The notes under the pieces: model-generated
Seen by the model: only the letters and a program-made list of their open reading frames with translations
Database searches by the model: none
What the model was told of the DNA's origin: nothing
Shown: one piece after another, positions 5,057 through 8,452 of the stretch
Numbering within the stretch: position 1 is the first letter of the stretch
How the letters are laid out: the number at the start of each line of letters is the position of its first letter
From: a bacterium
Lineage (GTDB): Bacteria; Patescibacteriota; Minisyncoccia; UBA6257; GWB1-50-10
Direction of reading: 5' to 3'
DNA length: 8,452 nucleotides
Assembly: GCA_027310235.1 (NCBI GenBank)
Contig: DAIDBF010000062.1
Coordinates: 1 to 8,452 of the forward strand
Program-made: the position numbers and the translations under genes

Positions 5057-5547
5057 AAAAAGTAAAGAAGAGAAAGATAGTCGCGGTCTCCGGAGGATTC
5101 GATCCGCTTCACATTGGCCACGTACGAATGTTTCGTGAAGCAAAAAAGATGGGAGACACACTCGTGGTGGTTTTGAACAACGACAACTGGCTCAGGAAGA
5201 AAAAGGGGTATGCATTTATGCCTGCTAAAGAACGGAAAGAACTCATCGAGGCGATTCAATGCGTCGATAAGGTAATACTCTCCAAACACCCGCCGAATCC
5301 CAAGGATATGAGTATATCGAGAGAACTTTCGTCCCTTCGTCCTCATATATTCGCGAACGGAGGAGATAGGAACAAGAAAGATGCCGCAAATCCGAACTCT
5401 TCTCTTTTTAAAGATATCCGGACATGCGAGAGAACCGGCATTAAAATCGTGTACAACGTCGGAAAAGGGGGGAAGATACAATCGAGTTCCTGGCTTCTCG
5501 CAAAATATTTTGAAATTCTGAAAGAAAAGGCAAAGAAGGAAAAATAA
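5053..5547 (+). CDS. Cytidylyltransferase-family nucleotidyltransferase
   Basis: This 164-residue class I nucleotidyltransferase has the HxGH signature GGFDPLHIGH (14-23, H20 and H23). It also has the strand LVVVLNNDNWL (37-47), the ER motif FMPAKER (55-61) and a C-terminal nucleotide-binding motif KIQSSSWLL (141-149). Relatives are glycerol-3-phosphate cytidylyltransferase (TagD), heptose-1-phosphate adenylyltransferase (HldE C-terminal domain) and archaeal FAD synthase-like enzymes. They join CTP or ATP to a phosphorylated small molecule, releasing PPi. No kinase domain is fused and the substrate cannot be fixed from sequence. The start overlaps the MazG stop by ATGA, with GAGG six to seven bases upstream. 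The C-terminus is a lysine-rich helix. Confidence 0.85.
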   Translation: MKKVKKRKIVAVSGGFDPLHIGHVRMFREAKKMGDTLVVVLNNDNWLRKKKGYAFMPAKERKELIEAIQCVDKVILSKHPPNPKDMSISRELSSLRPHIFANGGDRNKKDAANPNSSLFKDIRTCERTGIKIVYNVGKGGKIQSSSWLLAKYFEILKEKAKKEK

Positions 5548-5548
5548 C

Positions 5549-6001
5549 GTGGAGAACAACAAGAAAATAGGCATTGGAGTCGGCGTGATGCTTCTTAAGG
5601 AAGGGAAAATTCTTCTCGGGAAACGGCACGATGATCCCGAAAAAGCAGATAGCGCACTCAAAGGAGAAGGCACCTGGACTGTCCCCGGCGGGAAGCTGGA
5701 TTTCGGGGAGAGTTTCGAGGAAGGAGCAAAGAGAGAAGTGTTTGAAGAAACCGGAATACGGGTGGAGAAAGAAAATCTGAAGTTTATCAGCGTTTCCAAC
5801 GACAGAGTGGAGGCGGCCCACTTCGCGACGATAGGATTCCTTTGCGAGAAGTTCGAGGGCAAACCCGAGATAAAAGAACCCGACGAGATAACCGAATGGA
5901 AATGGTTTCCGCTCGGCGAGCTCCCGAGCCCCATGTTCTTTCCGGTAAGGAAGTTACTGGATAACTATCTGAACGGAAGGGTATACGACAGGGAACTTTA
6001 A
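5549..6001 (+). CDS. Nudix hydrolase
   Basis: This 150-residue Nudix-fold pyrophosphohydrolase carries a complete Nudix box at 48-70: G48, E54, R62-E63, E66-E67 and G69, fitting Gx5Ex7REUxEExGU. The residues before it (WTVPGGKLDFGE) and the N-terminal strand GIGVGVMLL are typical of small MutT/NUDT15-like enzymes acting on nucleoside diphosphate derivatives. The actual substrate is unknown; damaged dNTPs, NDP-sugars or CDP-linked products are all possible. Start is GTG 5549, one base after the preceding TAA, with AAGGA about eight bases upstream. The next in-frame ATG (5588) would delete the first strand, so GTG is preferred. It is likely co-expressed with MazG and the cytidylyltransferase. 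Confidence 0.88.
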   Translation: MENNKKIGIGVGVMLLKEGKILLGKRHDDPEKADSALKGEGTWTVPGGKLDFGESFEEGAKREVFEETGIRVEKENLKFISVSNDRVEAAHFATIGFLCEKFEGKPEIKEPDEITEWKWFPLGELPSPMFFPVRKLLDNYLNGRVYDREL

Positions 6002-6005
6002 ACTC

Positions 6006-6065
6006 ATGGCAAAAAAGTTTACAACTCCCAAACAGGAGCTTTCCGAGTCAAATGAACTCGAATAA
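6006..6065 (+). other. Short ORF overlapping the M3 peptidase start (leader or frameshifted N-terminus)
   Basis: An ATG at 6006, four bases after the Nudix stop and 10 bases downstream of AGGGAA, opens a 19-codon frame (MAKKFTTPKQELSESNELE) ending at TAA 6063-6065. It overlaps the start of the M3 gene (ATG 6052) in a different frame. It fills the only sizeable gap between neighbouring genes here and reads like a natural protein N-terminus. It may be a real translated leader coupling Nudix to M3. Alternatively a one-base indel, biological or from assembly, may have separated the true M3 N-terminus. Confidence 0.4.
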
Positions 6066-8061
6066 CCGGTTTCCGCGGAGAAAGTATCTCCCCGAGGACT
6101 TTCTCTGGGTTCAGTGGGATGCCGCCGCAGTTACGAAAAAGATTCAGGAGATTCTTTCGGAAAAGCGAGAGCACTACGAAGCGATAAAAGCGATCCCCAA
6201 GGGGGAGAAGACGTTCGAGAACACCATATTCGGGATAGAATCCTCGGATTACCCGAACGAAGGCATCGTGAACGCGATCGAACTTCTCATGAACGTGAGC
6301 CCGAACGCAAAGGTGCGCGATGCGGCGCGGATTGCGATCGAGGAACTCCAGAAGGGAATGATCGATATAGAATACGACGAGAAGATATACCAAGCACTTA
6401 AGGAATATCGTGCGGCGAAAGAATCGCTTGAGGGGGAGCGTAACAAGCTTTTCAAGGATATGCTTCTCGCATTCAAACGGATGGGATTTGAACTCAATCC
6501 CGAGAAGCGAACGGTATTCAAAGAAAATTTAAAACAAGAGACCGAGCTTGCGGTTCGCTTCGTCAAAAACATCAACGAATACGACGACGTGATGCTCGTC
6601 CATCCTTCCGAGACGAAAGGGCTTCCCGAGCAGTATCTCAAGGGCCTTTCCCGCGATGCCGAGGGAAACTACATCGTTACGCTCAAATATCCCGACTACT
6701 TTCCGTTTATGGAAAATGCGAAGAACTCAAAAAAACGGAAGGAGCTCGCGAACAAAAACCTGAAAAAAGGAGGTGAAGAGAACATGAGGATTCTCGCGCG
6801 GATTCTTGAGTTGCGGGAGAAGAACGCCCGGCTCTTGGGTTACGCGAATCATGCCGATTTCAGAATCGAGGGTAGGATGGCGAAGAATGCGAAGCGCGTA
6901 CGACACTTTCTGGACAGGCTCGCGAAAGAACTCAGCTCGAAATCGCGGAAGGATATAAAAGAGCTCCTTGCTCTGAAGAAAAAGACGGATAATCCCGCCG
7001 CGCAGGAAATCGCGCATTACGACATCGCGTATTATATGAATCAGTTGAAAAAAGAGCGATTCGCCGTCGATATGGAACAACTGAGAGAATACTTCCCATT
7101 CTCATCAGTAAAAGAAGGGGTGTTCCGAACTTATGAAACGCTCTTCTCCATCCGATTCGTGAAGTGCAAAGGATACGCACTTTGGCATGGAGACGCCGAG
7201 CTCTATCAAGTGGAAGACAAAAGAGAAAACGTGCTTGCATTTTTCATACTCGATCTCTACCCGCGGGAAGGGAAGTATGGGCACGCCGCGATGTTTCCTT
7301 TGATTCACGGCAGGAATATGCTCCCGGACGAAGGTGGGGGATACGTGACACCGCTTTGCGCAATGATCGCGAATTTCAATAAGCCCACCGCTGAGAATCC
7401 TTCCCTTATGGATCACAAGGAAGTGCTCACGTTCTTCCACGAATTCGGACACGTGATGCATCACTGCCTTACCTCCGCAACCTATGCGTCCCAGTCGGGC
7501 ACCGCAGTACCGAGGGATTTCGTCGAAGCGCCGTCCCAGATGTTCGAATACTGGGGATGGGATAGCGAGATCCTGAAAATGGTTTCATCCCACTATCGAA
7601 CCGGAGAAAAACTTCCCGATGCGGTGCTACACAATCTCCGCAACACGGAGTATTTTATGGAAGGATACTCCACTATGCGCCAGCTTGTGTTCGCACTCTT
7701 CGATCTCGCACTTCACACTTCGGCCGCGCATGACGATCCCGCCCGCCTCTATAATGCAATGGTGAAGCAATATCAGGGGATTACGATGCCCGCCGACGCG
7801 CTATTCCCTGCAGGATTCGGACATCTTGTGGGATACGACGCGGGATATTACGGTTACCTCTGGTCAAGGGTGTATACCGCAGACATGTTCACGAAATTCG
7901 AAAAGGGAGGTATTCTGAATCCTAAAATCGGAGAAGAGTATAAAAAGTGGATTTTGGAGCCGGGATCGGGAGTTGAAGCGATGGATCTCATTAAGGGATT
8001 TCTGGGGCGCAATCCTTCCGAAAAAGTGTTCTTGAAAGAGATTGGAATAACGAAAAAATAA
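6052..8061 (+). CDS. M3-family oligopeptidase (oligopeptidase A/Dcp/thimet-like)
   Basis: This 669-residue zinc metallopeptidase of family M3A cleaves short peptides in the cytoplasm, finishing protein turnover. The zinc site is complete: H463-E464-F-G-H467 as ligands and general base, and E492 as third ligand, 25 residues after H467, the family spacing. Upstream lies a helical, charged region (1-440) typical of the M3 domain. The substrate-binding tyrosine segment GYDAGYYGYLW (594-604; Y595, Y599, Y602) near the C-terminus is intact. There is no signal peptide. Length matches the family. The annotated ATG 6052 has only a distant AGGAG (6034-6038), and a better-placed ATG at 6006 lies in another frame. 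Conserved-looking sequence begins at about residue 10 (RKYLPEDF). Confidence 0.92.
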   Translation: MNSNNRFPRRKYLPEDFLWVQWDAAAVTKKIQEILSEKREHYEAIKAIPKGEKTFENTIFGIESSDYPNEGIVNAIELLMNVSPNAKVRDAARIAIEELQKGMIDIEYDEKIYQALKEYRAAKESLEGERNKLFKDMLLAFKRMGFELNPEKRTVFKENLKQETELAVRFVKNINEYDDVMLVHPSETKGLPEQYLKGLSRDAEGNYIVTLKYPDYFPFMENAKNSKKRKELANKNLKKGGEENMRILARILELREKNARLLGYANHADFRIEGRMAKNAKRVRHFLDRLAKELSSKSRKDIKELLALKKKTDNPAAQEIAHYDIAYYMNQLKKERFAVDMEQLREYFPFSSVKEGVFRTYETLFSIRFVKCKGYALWHGDAELYQVEDKRENVLAFFILDLYPREGKYGHAAMFPLIHGRNMLPDEGGGYVTPLCAMIANFNKPTAENPSLMDHKEVLTFFHEFGHVMHHCLTSATYASQSGTAVPRDFVEAPSQMFEYWGWDSEILKMVSSHYRTGEKLPDAVLHNLRNTEYFMEGYSTMRQLVFALFDLALHTSAAHDDPARLYNAMVKQYQGITMPADALFPAGFGHLVGYDAGYYGYLWSRVYTADMFTKFEKGGILNPKIGEEYKKWILEPGSGVEAMDLIKGFLGRNPSEKVFLKEIGITKK

Positions 8062-8078
8062 AAAGTAAAATTTTAAAG

Positions 8079-8452
8079 ATGAAAACATCCGCACTCTACA
8101 TCATCGCCACTCCGATCGGAAATCTCAAAGATCTCACGCTTCGTGCAATGGAAGTTCTGAAGGAAGCTGATTTGATACTTGCCGAGGACACGAGAGTGAC
8201 AAGGAAGATATTGAACCATCTGGACATTCAGAAACCCGTCTGGCGTGCCGACGAGTATGCACCCGACTCTTTCTATAAGAAGGTTACCGAGTTCCTTCAA
8301 GCGGGGAAAAACGTTGCGTTCGTGAGTGATGCGGGCACGCCGGGCATCGCCGATCCCGGATCGAAGCTCGTAAACTACATCCACGAATATGCTCCAGATA
8401 TCCGTATTGTTCCGGTTCCGGGACCTTCCGCGGTTACTGTGCTCTTGTCGGT
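8079..8452 (+). CDS. 16S rRNA (cytidine1402-2'-O)-methyltransferase RsmI, 5' part
   Basis: The gene runs off the right edge; 124 codons plus two bases are present, of about 220-280 expected. The start of the tetrapyrrole-methylase (SAM) fold is clear: LYIIATPIGNLKDLTLRAMEVL (6-27), AEDTRVTRKILNH (35-47), FVSDAGTPGIADPG (81-94) and VPVPGPSAV (111-119). These are RsmI signature blocks. The enzyme 2'-O-methylates C1402 in the decoding centre of 16S rRNA using SAM, acting on the assembled 30S subunit. Start ATG 8079 lies 17 bases after the M3 stop in an A/T-rich gap without a Shine-Dalgarno sequence. The visible part shows no damage. Confidence 0.92.
   Translation, partial: MKTSALYIIATPIGNLKDLTLRAMEVLKEADLILAEDTRVTRKILNHLDIQKPVWRADEYAPDSFYKKVTEFLQAGKNVAFVSDAGTPGIADPGSKLVNYIHEYAPDIRIVPVPGPSAVTVLLS

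Noticed and set aside
4873..5934. 353-codon minus-strand ORF
   Set aside because: It lies antisense across MazG, the cytidylyltransferase and the Nudix gene, all with intact family motifs. Its product is a low-complexity mix of F, S and P typical of antisense shadows.

Overview
The window looks like chromosome from an uncultivated, small-genome bacterium, most plausibly Patescibacteria/CPR (Parcubacteria-like). The basis is indirect: densely packed short genes, weak or absent Shine-Dalgarno sequences at many starts, GTG and TTG starts, and small zinc-ribbon and DUF1653 proteins of a kind I associate with that group. A bacterial 16S rRNA methyltransferase gene (rsmI) at the right edge excludes Archaea. 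TGA is used as a stop, so the code is the standard bacterial one. The phylum is inference.

Layout. Positions 1-258 have no credible protein gene but hold three hairpins, one a 25-position stem with 23 pairs, plus a possible pseudoknot: a candidate structured RNA or leader. Then come three + strand genes: a class I SAM methyltransferase (259-960), a nucleoside deoxyribosyltransferase/DNPH1-like protein (1054-1446) and an alpha/beta hydrolase with an intact triad (1456-2205). Positions 2218-2536 form a self-contained minus-strand unit (promoter, Shine-Dalgarno, 73-residue double-CxCG protein with a TTG start, intrinsic terminator).

From 2595 to the right edge all genes are on the + strand and closely spaced: an SGNH hydrolase fused to an ASCH domain, a divergent DedA/VTT membrane protein, a DUF1653 protein, a zinc ribbon, a MazG-like pyrophosphohydrolase, a cytidylyltransferase-fold enzyme, a Nudix hydrolase, an M3 oligopeptidase and the 5' part of rsmI. 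MazG and the nucleotidyltransferase overlap by ATGA, and the Nudix gene starts one base after the latter.

Together, several genes handle nucleotides or modified nucleosides (DNPH1-like, MazG, cytidylyltransferase, Nudix). The M3 peptidase and RsmI are housekeeping functions in peptide turnover and ribosome modification. The left genes look more AT-rich than the right ones and read like accessory material. No CRISPR array, transposase, tRNA or rRNA was seen. The least explained items are the structured region at the left, the minus-strand zinc-knuckle unit, and a short reading frame overlapping the start of the M3 gene.
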